A stretch of DNA of 64,000 nt from Streptomyces sp. CB09001. GTDB taxonomy: Bacteria; Actinomycetota; Actinomycetes; Streptomycetales; Streptomycetaceae. The translations under genes were made by a program, and so were the position numbers. This document shows, in pieces, positions 32,451 through 40,969 of the stretch. Numbering within the stretch: position 1 is the stretch's first letter; every line of letters starts with the position of its first letter. The notes beneath the pieces are model-generated. The model did not search any database. It was not told where the DNA came from and saw only the letters and a list, made by a program, of their open reading frames with translations. The stretch lies in the NCBI RefSeq assembly GCF_003369795.1, contig NZ_CP026730.1, positions 3,286,001-3,350,000 of the forward strand. Reading direction: 5' to 3'.

Positions 32451-32487
32451 GAAGGGCCCCGGCGCGCACGTCACGCCGGGGCCCTTC
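32451..32487. terminator. Bidirectional terminator after the Yip1 gene
   Basis: A perfect 14-bp stem (GAAGGGCCCCGGCG and complement) with a 9-base loop. Before the element inserted, it lay between the Yip1 gene and the convergent phosphoribosyltransferase gene. Confidence 0.88.
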
Positions 32488-32508
32488 GCGTCGCCGCCGT
32501 CCGCCCGG

Positions 32509-32564
32509 TCAGGCGTCGAGAACCTGACCCTGTCGCCGTACGACGGGCGGTTGAACGCTCCAGG
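32509..32564 (-). pseudogene. Displaced 3' end of the phosphoribosyltransferase gene
   Basis: On the minus strand this reads W-S-V-Q-P-P-V-V-R-R-Q-G-Q-V-L-D-A-stop, the expected natural C-terminus of the phosphoribosyltransferase whose body now lies 3.1 kb away at 35641-36150. It is the part left behind when the serine-recombinase element integrated. Confidence 0.8.
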
Positions 32565-32639
32565 CTGAGTGACCTGTATGAGGGTAGTAACCTTGCTTCA
32601 CTCCGGCAGAGGCCCGCCGGGGTGGGGGAGGAACCAAGC

Positions 32640-34079
32640 GTGGCACGCAAGGTGGCCATCTACACCCGGATCTCACGAGACGACGAGGGCGACGGTCTAG
32701 GCGTCGCCCGCCAGCGGCAGGACTGCGAACGACTGGCCGACCTGCGCGGACTGAGCGTGGCGAAGATCTACGAGGACAACGACGTCTCCGCGTACAAACG
32801 GAACGTCCGCCGCCCCGAGTTCGAACTGATGCTGTCCGATCTGACGGCGGGGCTCATCGACGGCGTGGTGTCCTACGACCTGGACAGGCTGGCCCGTCAG
32901 CCGAAGGATCTTGAACGTCTGATCGAGGTCTTCGAGACCCGGAAGCGCCTGACGTTCGTCACCGTCACGAACGACATCGACCTGTCGTCGGCAGACGGCC
33001 GGACCATGGCACGCGTGATGGTCGCGTTCGCCAACAAGTCGTCACACGACACCGCCCGCCGCATCAAGCGCAAACATCTCGAACTCGCGTTGAACGGGAA
33101 GTCGAACGGTGGCCCGTCGCCGTACGGGTGGAAGAAGGACGACCCGAACAAGGTCGACCCCGAGGCGGCACGGCACATCCGTGAGGCGCAGAAGGAGATC
33201 CTGGCCGGAGTGCGCATCGGCACCATCCGTAAGCGCTGGCAGGAAGAGGGGATCGGCCGACCGCGCGAGGGAACCAAGCGGATGGCACACCACCACGTCG
33301 AACTCATGGTGACCAGCCCCCGACTGTGCGGCTACCGCACCTACCACGGTGAGATCCTTCTCAACGACAGTGGGGAAGCGGTGATCGGCGAGTGGGACAC
33401 GATCAACACTCCGGAGGAGTGGGAAGCGGTCTGCGCCGCCGTTGCCGAGCGGAAGCAGGCCAACCCTGCCGCCGGTAGGCCGGTCGCGCGCAAGTATCTG
33501 CTCTCCGGTATCGCCCGCTGCGGACTGTGCCACAACAAGATCAGGGGTCAGATCAACCGACTCTGGAAGCCCGGATCGAAGGCGTCGAAGTACAGCTATC
33601 AGTGCTCCGTCGTGAACGGCGGTTGCGGCAAGGTCGGACGGGTCGGGGAACCCATTGAGAACCTGATCATTGACCTCGTCCTGGAGGAACAGCGCAGGAG
33701 GGCGGCCGAGGATGGCAGCCCTACGTCTGCGGAGTGGCCCAGGGAGGCCGAGTTCACGGCCGTATCGGACGACATCAAGGCCCTGACCACGGCCGCGAAC
33801 AACCGCGAGATCACCATGTCGTCCCTGCTTCAGCTCCTGCCGGATCTGGAACGCCGACGGGACGAACTGAAGCTGGAACGTGGCCGCTTCCAGCGAGAGA
33901 TCAAGCGAACTGAGTCTGTCAGCGAAGGGATCAAGAGCCGTGAGGAGTTGAGGGAGCTTCCCATCGAGCGGCAACAAGAGATCATCCTGCACAGCCTGTC
34001 GGCTGTGGTGATCCACCCGGCCGGGCGCGGCAAGCGGATCTTCAATCCTGACCTGATCGAACCCGTCTGGCGGGACTGA
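32640..34079 (+). CDS. Large serine recombinase (site-specific integrase)
   Basis: A 479-aa integrase. The N-terminal resolvase domain starts VARKVAIYTRISRDDEGDG with catalytic Ser12 and has YDLDRLARQPKDLERLIE with the conserved arginines. The recombinase domain follows (GGPSPYGWKKDDPNK). A zinc ribbon is formed by RCGLCHNK and the later QCSVVNGGCGK, and a coiled coil follows (LERRRDELKLERGRFQREI). GTG start at 32640 behind GGGGGAGGAA. It lies beside the attL-like junction, as usual, and no excision factor is seen. It ends at a 15-bp terminator hairpin. Confidence 0.93.
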   Translation: MARKVAIYTRISRDDEGDGLGVARQRQDCERLADLRGLSVAKIYEDNDVSAYKRNVRRPEFELMLSDLTAGLIDGVVSYDLDRLARQPKDLERLIEVFETRKRLTFVTVTNDIDLSSADGRTMARVMVAFANKSSHDTARRIKRKHLELALNGKSNGGPSPYGWKKDDPNKVDPEAARHIREAQKEILAGVRIGTIRKRWQEEGIGRPREGTKRMAHHHVELMVTSPRLCGYRTYHGEILLNDSGEAVIGEWDTINTPEEWEAVCAAVAERKQANPAAGRPVARKYLLSGIARCGLCHNKIRGQINRLWKPGSKASKYSYQCSVVNGGCGKVGRVGEPIENLIIDLVLEEQRRRAAEDGSPTSAEWPREAEFTAVSDDIKALTTAANNREITMSSLLQLLPDLERRRDELKLERGRFQREIKRTESVSEGIKSREELRELPIERQQEIILHSLSAVVIHPAGRGKRIFNPDLIEPVWRD

Positions 34080-34081
34080 CC

Positions 34082-34118
34082 AGGACGGCCCCAGACATCA
34101 TGAGTCTGGGGCCGTCCT
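34082..34118 (+). terminator. Integrase terminator
   Basis: A perfect 15-bp stem (AGGACGGCCCCAGAC and complement), 7-base loop, directly after the stop codon. Confidence 0.88.
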
Positions 34119-34148
34119 CTGTTTGACGCTGCTCACTCGCCATGAAGT

Positions 34149-35355
34149 ATGCGGAGACGCCTGACCCATGCCCGATCCCTCAGACTCGCCAGGCTCCACG
34201 GCCACATCAGCTTCGCCAAGATCGCTGAAGCCGTCGGCTACAAGCGCGAGCACATCGGCAAAATGGCCCGGCCGGAAACCGAGGGTAAGGGCGTCCGGCC
34301 ACGGATCGCCCAGTTCCACAAGGTTCTCGAAGTGGTCGACGGCCTACGTATCCCGGGCCACCTCGCGGGGTTTCCCTCGACCGTGGGAGCTGGAGAAGCC
34401 AGCCACAACGACCCGCACGGACGATCCCAGCGCGTTGATCGCGCAGGGTGGCGCAGGGCTCTGGGACGTCGCCGAGGTGCTCCGGCGTACGGAGATGTCC
34501 AGCATCAACAGCGCCGCTTTGGAGTCGATCGAACGCAGCGGGCTGCACTACGTCACCAAGCAGCTTGAATCCCGGATGACGCTCCGCCAGCACCGGAAAC
34601 TCCTGGTTGACGCCGGATGGCTGTTCCTGCTGAATCCCTGCGTTCAGTACGACCGGGGCAGCGTGAAGCGGCGAACCTCAGCAAAGCTGCCGCACTCCGC
34701 ATCGGTGAAGAGGCCGGCCACGGCGAGATCAAGGCATGGGCATGGGAGATCGAGGCGTGGTTCGCCCTCGCTCAAAACCGCTGGCAGGACATGCTTGACG
34801 CAGTTGAGGCCGGACACGTCGCCGACCAAACGCACTCCGTCGGCGTGCAGCTGTACGCCCACAAGGCCCGCGCCGCCGCCCGCATGGGAGACGGCCGCCT
34901 CGTACGCGATTCTCTGGACGCCGGACGCACACGCCTCGACCGGCTACCACGCCCCGGAGCACCACTTCATCATCGACCCGGACAAATGGGACTTCTACGA
35001 GATGGACGCATACCGTCTCATCGGCGACGACGAGCGCGCCGCCACGCACGCGCGGTCAGTTATTCGCATTAGCACCGGTCCTGACGGAACCGAGATCTCA
35101 CCTATGCGCGCCACGGAAGCCCGTCTCACACTCGGCGTCGCCGCCGCCCGCACCGGCGAGACCGATGAGGCAATTGGTATGGGTGCGACGGCCCTGGAGG
35201 CGGACCGCAAGTCTCTGCCATCGCTGCTTTCAGTCGCCGACGAGCTGGATAACGAACTACGGTCTCGGCACCCCCGCGGAGCCGCCGCTCGGGACTTTCA
35301 CGAACAGGTCATGCTTATTAAGCGAGGCACCACAAGAACCGAGCTCCCATTCTAA
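34149..35355 (+). pseudogene. XRE/TPR regulator, broken by three frameshifts
   Basis: Homology to the Streptomyces XRE-plus-tetratricopeptide regulators can be followed through alternating frames. From 34149, HISFAKIAEAVGYKREHIGK runs up to about 34370. A second frame carries RPWELEKPATTTRTDD to FLLNPCVQYDRG (about 34370-34660). The first frame resumes with QREAANLSKAAALRIGEEAG (about 34662-34910). The second frame returns with STGYHAPEHHFIIDPDKWDF to the end at 35355. Four homologous segments in order with three shifts and no intervening deletions point to decay by small indels. Confidence 0.75.
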
Positions 35356-35640
35356 TTCCACCCTTGACCATCTCGACTACCAGCTAAAACCACAAAAAAT
35401 CGTACTAGACCATGAAGGGCAAGCCGCACATTAGGCAGTGAAGCTCACCTAGTCGATTTTCAATAACCTTGAGCGGCTCAAAGGGATGACACGGTGGCTC
35501 GGTTGGGTCCCAGCACACTTCACACCCGCCACAAGTGGGGCAAGTCCCTGTGGCAGGGCCTTTCCTTCTTTCGATCAGCATCCGGGTTCAGAGACTAGAG
35601 GCCCCCCGGATCGGTGGTCCTAATTGACCACTCCGAAGTC

Positions 35641-36150
35641 TCAGAGGGCGTCTTTCGAAGGAGTGATCGGCGTGCCAGACTTACGGCATGGAGGCAAAAC
35701 GGACCAGGGGAAGTTGATCCAGTCATCGGTCCGCTTCCACACGTACTCGCACTGGACGAGGGAGTGGGACTTCTCATAGATCACCGCGCTGCGGACCTCG
35801 GCGACCGTGTCGAGGCAGAAGTCGCGCACCAGCTTGAGCGTCTTGCCGGTGTCGGCGACGTCGTCGGTGATCAGGACCTTCTTGTCGGAGAAGTCGATGA
35901 CGTTCGGGACCGGCGCGAGCATGACGGGCATGTCCAGGGTGGTCCCGACTCCGGTGTAGAACTCCACGTTCACGAGGTGGATGTTCTTGCAGTCGAGCGC
36001 GTACGCCAGCCCACCGGCGACGAAGACGCCCCCGCGGGCGATGGACAGCACTATGTCCGGCTCGTACCCGTCGTCGGCGACGGCCTGCGCCAGCTCGCGC
36101 ACGGCGACGCCGAACTGCTCGTAGGTCAGATTCTCCCGAACATCACTCAT
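35641..36150 (-). CDS. Phosphoribosyltransferase with element-derived C-terminus
   Basis: A 169-aa type I phosphoribosyltransferase. The fold elements LSIARGGVFVAGGLAYAL and the PRPP loop KVLITDDVADTGKTLKLVRDF are intact, and the sequence is normal up to DDWINFPW. The final 16 residues (SVLPPCRKSGTPITPSKDAL region) are encoded by the inserted element; the native tail is at 32509. The element preserves the local pattern W-S-V-x-P-P, so the enzyme is probably still active. The substrate is unknown (hypoxanthine/xanthine-type is possible). It lies 28 bp downstream of dcd, likely cotranscribed. Confidence 0.88.
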   Translation of the reverse strand: MSDVRENLTYEQFGVAVRELAQAVADDGYEPDIVLSIARGGVFVAGGLAYALDCKNIHLVNVEFYTGVGTTLDMPVMLAPVPNVIDFSDKKVLITDDVADTGKTLKLVRDFCLDTVAEVRSAVIYEKSHSLVQCEYVWKRTDDWINFPWSVLPPCRKSGTPITPSKDAL

Positions 36151-36178
36151 GCGCGCGTCCTGCCTGCGTTCTCGCCGC

Positions 36179-36754
36179 TCATACCTGGGTCCGATGGAAA
36201 TTGAGGAAGGACCGGGAGGCGGTCGGCCCCCGCTGGCCCTGGTAGCGGGACCCGTAGCGCTCGCTCCCGTACGGGTGCTCGGCCGGCGAGGTGAGCCGGA
36301 ACATGCACAGCTGCCCGATCTTCATCCCCGGCCACAGCTTGATGGGGAGAGTCGCGAGATTGCTGAGCTCCAGCGTCACGTGCCCGGAGAACCCCGGGTC
36401 GATGAACCCCGCGGTGGAGTGCGTGACCAGCCCGAGCCGCCCGAGCGAGCTCTTCCCCTCCAGCCGCGAGGCGAGGTCGTCCGGCAGCGTGATGACCTCG
36501 TACGTGCTGGCCAGCACGAACTCGCCGGGATGCAGGATGAACGGCTCGTCGCCGTCCGGCTCCACGAGCCGGGTCAGATCCACCTGCTCGACGGAGGGGT
36601 CGATGTGCGGGTACCGGTGATTCTCGAACACCCGGAAGTAGCGGTCGAGACGCACGTCGATGCTCGACGGCTGCACCATGGAGTCGTCGAACGGATCGAT
36701 CCGCACCCGCCCGTTGTCGATCTCGGCCCGGATGTCCTTGTCTGAGAGAAGCAC
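36179..36754 (-). CDS. dcd: dCTP deaminase
   Basis: A 191-aa homotrimeric enzyme that deaminates dCTP to dUTP for dTMP supply. It starts [20 protein letters not shown]. Conserved nucleotide-binding segments are [26 protein letters not shown] with the Ser/Arg of the phosphate site, [20 protein letters not shown] with the catalytic-loop glutamate, and the C-terminal flap [15 protein letters not shown]. Full length. Confidence 0.96.
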   Translation of the reverse strand: MLLSDKDIRAEIDNGRVRIDPFDDSMVQPSSIDVRLDRYFRVFENHRYPHIDPSVEQVDLTRLVEPDGDEPFILHPGEFVLASTYEVITLPDDLASRLEGKSSLGRLGLVTHSTAGFIDPGFSGHVTLELSNLATLPIKLWPGMKIGQLCMFRLTSPAEHPYGSERYGSRYQGQRGPTASRSFLNFHRTQV

Positions 36755-36832
36755 GCACCGAGGATACGCAAGACGCGCGGAGCAGCGACAACCGCCGCCG
36801 CGCCGCGCGCCCGAACCCGCTCTGCCGCTGTG

Positions 36833-36991
36833 CTACCGCTTCTCCGCACCCACGGGCACGGCGCTCCGCAGCCGCGCACACCGCGGACATCGGACGAGCC
36901 GACCGGGGCCGAGTCGCTCGGCCTGCTGCATCGGGAACGAGGTGGCGGTGAACACGTGCCCATCGGCACAGCGGACGACGGTGCGCTCCAT
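36833..36991 (-). CDS. 52-aa zinc-ribbon-like protein
   Basis: A 52-codon frame, MERTVVRCADGHVFTATSFP at the start and CPRCARLRSAVPVGAEKR at the end. VRCADGH and RCPRC give a plausible C-x3-H / C-x2-C zinc site. The ATG at 36991 has GAAGGA about 7 bases upstream. I recognise closely similar small proteins from Streptomyces, which raises confidence. It lies upstream of dcd on the same strand. The 36992-37262 spacer holds its promoter and that of the tRNA. Confidence 0.7.
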   Translation of the reverse strand: MERTVVRCADGHVFTATSFPMQQAERLGPGRLVRCPRCARLRSAVPVGAEKR

Positions 36992-37262
36992 CAAGTCCTT
37001 CAAGTCCCTTCCCCAAGAGCCGCGTCTGGCTTACTACCCTGACGACAAAAGCCACAGTACGGGATGAAAGAGACGACTCTCCAAGCGGCACTCCGCCCTC
37101 ACGCACACCCTCTGCGAGGCCCCCACCGTACGCCCCAACTCCGAGCCGTCGCAGCCGCATCCCCACTCCGAAACGACCACCGGCCCCACGGCGCGAACGC
37201 CGGGAGCCGGGCATGGGGTAGAGTGAGCGAGCGTCCAGGCACCGATTCGGTCGGCGTCTTAC

Positions 37263-37336
37263 GCGGGTGTAGTTTAATGGTAGAACATCAGCTTCCCAAG
37301 CTGAGAGCGCGAGTTCGATTCTCGTCACCCGCTCCA
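37263..37336 (+). tRNA. tRNA-Gly (anticodon CCC)
   Basis: Acceptor GCGGGTG (37263-37269) pairs with CACCCGC (37326-37332); discriminator T and encoded CCA follow at 37333-37336. The anticodon stem TCAGC/GCTGA encloses the loop TTCCCAA, anticodon CCC. The T-arm GTTCGATTC is intact. Confidence 0.96.
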
Positions 37337-37341
37337 CGAAG

Positions 37342-37368
37342 AAGGCCCAGATCACCGATCTGGGCCTT
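37342..37368 (+). terminator. tRNA-Gly terminator
   Basis: A 12-bp perfect stem (AAGGCCCAGATC and complement) with a 3-base loop, starting 6 bp after the tRNA. Confidence 0.85.
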
Positions 37369-37394
37369 ACTTGTTGTCTAGTCCAATCAGGGGG

Positions 37395-37416
37395 CGGCGT
37401 GCCCTCGGCGTGCCCT
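37395..37416 (+). repeat. Tandem CGGCGTGCCCT repeat beside tRNA-Gly
   Basis: Two perfect head-to-tail 11-mers 59 bp past the tRNA. They resemble arm-type integrase binding sites that flank tRNA attachment sites in Streptomyces elements, and may mark an old or partial att region. The rest of 37337-37642 shows nothing else clear. Confidence 0.4.
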
Positions 37417-37642
37417 AAGTCGAGTCCAGGCCGCCACACCAGCGCCATTCGGGTGCCCAGCAGGCATCAACCTGCCCCGGCGTCCCATATCGCGAGACGC
37501 AATTCGTGTGACCTGCGCCACACAGGGCGCAAAGGGTCACCAAGACGCATACGCAAAGGGTGGTTTGCGGGACGGGTGGCGCCCCGGTCTCCGGGCCTGC
37601 CTTGACGGGTTTACCTCGCCGACTCGGCAGTACGGTGAACCC

Positions 37643-38185
37643 GTGACCTCCTTACCGGAAGAATCGCCCTCACTGATCCGTGAAGGCGACCGCGAGGCAG
37701 CCGTGCGACGTCTGCAGGAGGCGTACGCGGAAGGGCTCATCCCACACGAGGTGTTGGACGAGCACCTCCACCAGGTGCTCAGCGCTAAGACGCGGAGCGA
37801 ACTCGCGTCCGCTCTGGTCGCGCTCCCGGAGGAGCAACCGGGAAGCACTGCCACGATCGCCGCCGCCGGTGGGCGGATCAAGCGGCGTGGCGCGTGGCGG
37901 GTGCCTCGGGTCCTCAAGGTCGAGTCAGCATATGGAAGGGTGCGCCTGGACCTGTCCCGGGCGGTCATCGAGCACCCGATCGTCGACATCGAGCTGCAAC
38001 TGGGAACCGGCGGGGCCCGGATCACGGTGCCCCGGGACGCGGTGGTCGACGTCGAAGGACTGAGCACGGGATGGAAGGACCTGCGCTACAAGATCCCGCG
38101 ACAGCCCCGGCCCGGCGGGCCGACGATTCGAATCTCCGGGGTCATGGGATACGGACGCTTGAAGATTCGCCACGCCCTGCGTTGA
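37643..38185 (+). CDS. DUF1707 SHOCT-like domain protein
   Basis: A 180-aa soluble protein. Residues about 13-60 (IREGDREAAVRRLQEAYAEG, then HEVLDEHLHQVLSAKTRSEL) form the DUF1707 module. The C-terminal half (VPRVLKVESAYGRVRLDLSR, VDIELQLGTGGARITVPRDA, ISGVMGYGRLKIRHALR) is a repetitive beta structure found in such proteins. GTG start at 37643; longer frames upstream have no ribosome site. Function is unknown. Confidence 0.75.
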   Translation: MTSLPEESPSLIREGDREAAVRRLQEAYAEGLIPHEVLDEHLHQVLSAKTRSELASALVALPEEQPGSTATIAAAGGRIKRRGAWRVPRVLKVESAYGRVRLDLSRAVIEHPIVDIELQLGTGGARITVPRDAVVDVEGLSTGWKDLRYKIPRQPRPGGPTIRISGVMGYGRLKIRHALR

Positions 38186-38228
38186 AGCCCCGTCCGGTGC
38201 TTCGGCCCCGCCGGCGGCGAGTGCAGCA

Positions 38229-38708
38229 CTAGGCGGGTACCAGGTCTCCCAGCGCCTCGCGAAGCGCCGTGCCCACGACAGGTCCCGCCACGGCCACCTG
38301 TCGAAGCTCGTCGCCCTTCATGTAGCGGTAGCTCTGCGGAGGGTGGAAGGACCCGGCGGAGCGCAGCGCATTGAGCGATACCGGCTCATCGAAGGAGACA
38401 GGATTCTCCATCGTGAGACCGCTCGCCTGCCTCGCGCCGCTCATGTAGGCGTCGTACTCCCGCCGGGTGATCCCGGTCTGTCCCCGATGAGCCGACCAGA
38501 CCTCGCTGGGCGTGGCGACGTAGATGGCGGCAATGCGCGCCATGCCCACCACCGCCATGGTGGGCGCGGTCGCGTACAAGAGGACGGGCGTTCCCGGAGG
38601 CGCGGCGACGCGCTGGCGGCGAACCTCCACCGTCTTGCTGCCGGCCAGGATCGCGTTGGCGAAGCGCGGGTGGACGGACAGCAGCATCGCGCGTTCCGGA
38701 TCGCTCAC
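38229..38708 (-). CDS. ASCH domain protein
   Basis: A 159-aa protein. MLLSVHPRFANAILAGSKTV begins a typical ASCH/PUA-like fold: the AILAGSKTVEVRR motif carries the conserved G-x-K-x-x-E-x-R, followed by PVLLYATAPTMAVVGMARIA. ASCH domains bind RNA or modified nucleotides, sometimes with nuclease or amidohydrolase activity. The GTG start overlaps the stop of the GNAT/PIN-like gene by 4 bases (GTGA), so the two are translationally coupled and probably act together. Confidence 0.78.
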   Translation of the reverse strand: MSDPERAMLLSVHPRFANAILAGSKTVEVRRQRVAAPPGTPVLLYATAPTMAVVGMARIAAIYVATPSEVWSAHRGQTGITRREYDAYMSGARQASGLTMENPVSFDEPVSLNALRSAGSFHPPQSYRYMKGDELRQVAVAGPVVGTALREALGDLVPA

Positions 38709-40771
38709 GTCGTTCGGTGCCCCTCTTGGTAAACCGCCTGGAACAGCTCACTGCTGATCTTGGACAGCGAGATCAGCGAGCCAGGCGACCACGTTAGCCC
38801 CCGGCCCCTGGCCAGCGAGGTCAATCGGCGCAGCGTCACCGGCTTCGGGAAGATCTCAGTGTCCGAGAACCTCAGCGCCATGGCGTGACCGGACGCGTCT
38901 GCAGCCCTCTCGACCTCAGCCCGACCATATACGCCCAGGTGTTCGAATTTCGAGAACAGAACATCCGGAGTGTCGATGAGCACCTCGTCGAGCCGCGAGC
39001 TGCCCACCACCATCTGACCCTCTCCCGTGGAGTTGCCGTCGCTGACGTACCAGAGCAGTCGAGCCGGGACGCTCTCTCCTCGACGCTGCGAAGATCGGTA
39101 GTAGACGTGTTCCCTGCTGATGCCCAGGGCGTCGCTCCGCGCGATGAGCATGGCCGGGACGTTGAACAGCTCAGTCGACCAGCGCGGCTTGATGGGCACC
39201 ATGAAGGACGGCAGCTCGGAGTCGATGACCTTGGCCGGCCACCACGCACGCTCCAGCACGGCGGTCACCTCCGCCGGCATGCCGACGTCGAGCACGGTCG
39301 CATCGACAGCAAGCTCTCGGGCCAACCCGCCGGCCACCACCTCCACCTCGGCGGCGGTCCCGCACACGTTCACCAGGAGCGCGACGAGCTCGCCGTTGTG
39401 CTCGAAGAAGCCGTCGTCACCGGCCGCGGCCCGCGCCGCCTCGGAGGGGTGCGGATCACTGATGCGGACGATCTCGGCCCCGCAATCCCTCCCGAGCCGC
39501 TTAAGCAGGAAGAGGAGCTGCCGGGCCAGGGTCTCTTCCAGGGGGTGGCCAGCTGTGCGAAGGACGGGTACAACCAGGGTTCGGCCGTCCAGCGACCACG
39601 CGTAGAGGGCGACCGGTCGGCCCTGGCCGTCCCGGAGAAGCTCACGACGCCATGCGATCCCGCCCTCGTTCAGCGACCGCAGCCGCTCAGAAAAGGCTGA
39701 GCCGTCGTCAGCGCCCGACTGCTCGAAGAAGGCGACCAGTTCATCCTCCGCGCCCGGCGCCACCTCCGCGGACCGGAACTCCGTCCCCATCAGGTCAGCC
39801 GGGCGATACACCTGGGCCTGCCGCAGCTCATCGACGTGAAGCGTCACGGTCGACGGTGAGACGACCCGGACGCGAGCCACCTCCCAGGCCACATCTGTCA
39901 GGCGAGACAGCAGCGGATCACGGGTCGCCAGGACTTGTAGACCAGCACACGAGGTCTCGGCCACATACCGCATGCCTCGCAGAAGTGCTGGGTCGGCAGC
40001 CAGGCCGGGAACCGCCTGCGTAGCGGCTTGCACCAGTTCGCGGGTTCGCTCCTCCACGGCCGCGGAGCCGGGAGAGAGCTTGTGGAGCCCGGTCAGCGCC
40101 GCCTGCTGGTGCTGACGCTCTGCCGTGTCCGTGAGGTCCCGGATCTGATGGACCAACTGCGGGGTGTAGGCAAACTCAACGAGATCCGCCATCCATCCGG
40201 CTTCGAGCGCACGGGACTCCTCGGCACCGGTGGTGTCCGTGAGGCCGCGCAGATCGGCGAACACACCATGGTCGACCGTCACCACGAGGAGCGCGTCGCT
40301 CTCCATCTCCGTGAACAGGTCCGGATGGCCGAGGTCCAGCCACCAGCCGTCCAAGATCTCCCCGTCACGACCACGCCCACGGACCTCACCGTCCGGAACG
40401 AAGCCCAGACTCCTCCACATCCCGCTCAGGTCATAGTCCCGACGGCACTTGGCCTTGATCCCAAGGCGTTGTGGATACCGCTCCTTGATGCCCTCCACCA
40501 GACGGCCCGCAATTCCCCGCCCCCGTTCCTCCTCAGCCACACACAGGTGCGCGAGTCGGATACGCGCGCTCCTCTTCGGCAGCCCGAACAGCGCGTAGCC
40601 GATCACTTCGCCGGCCTCGACCGCGACCAGAAGGCCACCGTCCTCAGCTGCCTTCTCATAGGCAGGAGGCGTCAGAAGCCCCAGCGTCTTCGTGTACCGG
40701 TCCCCCAGGGCTATGGCCTTAACGATCAACTCTTCTTGCGCGGGCGAAACGGACACCAGCTTGATCGCCAT
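38705..40771 (-). CDS. GNAT acetyltransferase fused to a PIN-like and further C-terminal domain
   Basis: A 688-aa multidomain protein. Residues 1-155 are a GNAT domain: AVEAGEVIGYALFGLPKRSA and LCVAEEERGRGIAGRLVEGI with the acetyl-CoA pyrophosphate loop. Residues about 160-340 look like a PIN nuclease (VVTVDHGVFADL, later LQVLATRDPLLSRLTD), though the middle acidic residue is not obvious (TPQLVHQIRD). The remaining 350 residues resemble a second GNAT-like or ligand-binding region and end near FPKPVTLRRLTSLARG. Start at ATG 40771 after GGAGGGGG. A toxin or defence role is inference from architecture and location. Confidence 0.62.
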   Translation of the reverse strand: MAIKLVSVSPAQEELIVKAIALGDRYTKTLGLLTPPAYEKAAEDGGLLVAVEAGEVIGYALFGLPKRSARIRLAHLCVAEEERGRGIAGRLVEGIKERYPQRLGIKAKCRRDYDLSGMWRSLGFVPDGEVRGRGRDGEILDGWWLDLGHPDLFTEMESDALLVVTVDHGVFADLRGLTDTTGAEESRALEAGWMADLVEFAYTPQLVHQIRDLTDTAERQHQQAALTGLHKLSPGSAAVEERTRELVQAATQAVPGLAADPALLRGMRYVAETSCAGLQVLATRDPLLSRLTDVAWEVARVRVVSPSTVTLHVDELRQAQVYRPADLMGTEFRSAEVAPGAEDELVAFFEQSGADDGSAFSERLRSLNEGGIAWRRELLRDGQGRPVALYAWSLDGRTLVVPVLRTAGHPLEETLARQLLFLLKRLGRDCGAEIVRISDPHPSEAARAAAGDDGFFEHNGELVALLVNVCGTAAEVEVVAGGLARELAVDATVLDVGMPAEVTAVLERAWWPAKVIDSELPSFMVPIKPRWSTELFNVPAMLIARSDALGISREHVYYRSSQRRGESVPARLLWYVSDGNSTGEGQMVVGSSRLDEVLIDTPDVLFSKFEHLGVYGRAEVERAADASGHAMALRFSDTEIFPKPVTLRRLTSLARGRGLTWSPGSLISLSKISSELFQAVYQEGHRTT

Positions 40772-40969
40772 TACTACCCCCTCCAGCTGTGGCTGATCGC
40801 GACCGGCCACAACTCCCCTGTCACTGCATACAGGGAGAAGCTGATCTCAGTTGCTGCCATCCCTCAAGGGGGCACGAGGGGCGCACGGTGCTGCGGAGAC
40901 CGTCGCCTGCCTCCAGAGTCCGGCCGATGGAACCGTCCCGCCGGACTCGTAGCCCCGATACCGGTCCGC

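Larger units (their letters stand above)
32560..35708. mobile_element. 3.15-kb serine-recombinase element in the phosphoribosyltransferase gene
   Basis: Bounded by CCAGG at 32560-32564 and 35704-35708. Joining the outer flanks restores the phosphoribosyltransferase frame across the Trp codon. Contents are one large serine recombinase, a decayed XRE/TPR regulator gene and about 290 bp of comparatively AT-rich DNA (35356-35640). No replication, transfer or phage structural genes remain, so it looks like the residue of a larger element. Confidence 0.78.

Noticed and set aside
35356..35640. Possible gene in the AT-richer end of the serine-recombinase element
   Set aside because: No ORF with a ribosome site; it only shows foreign composition.
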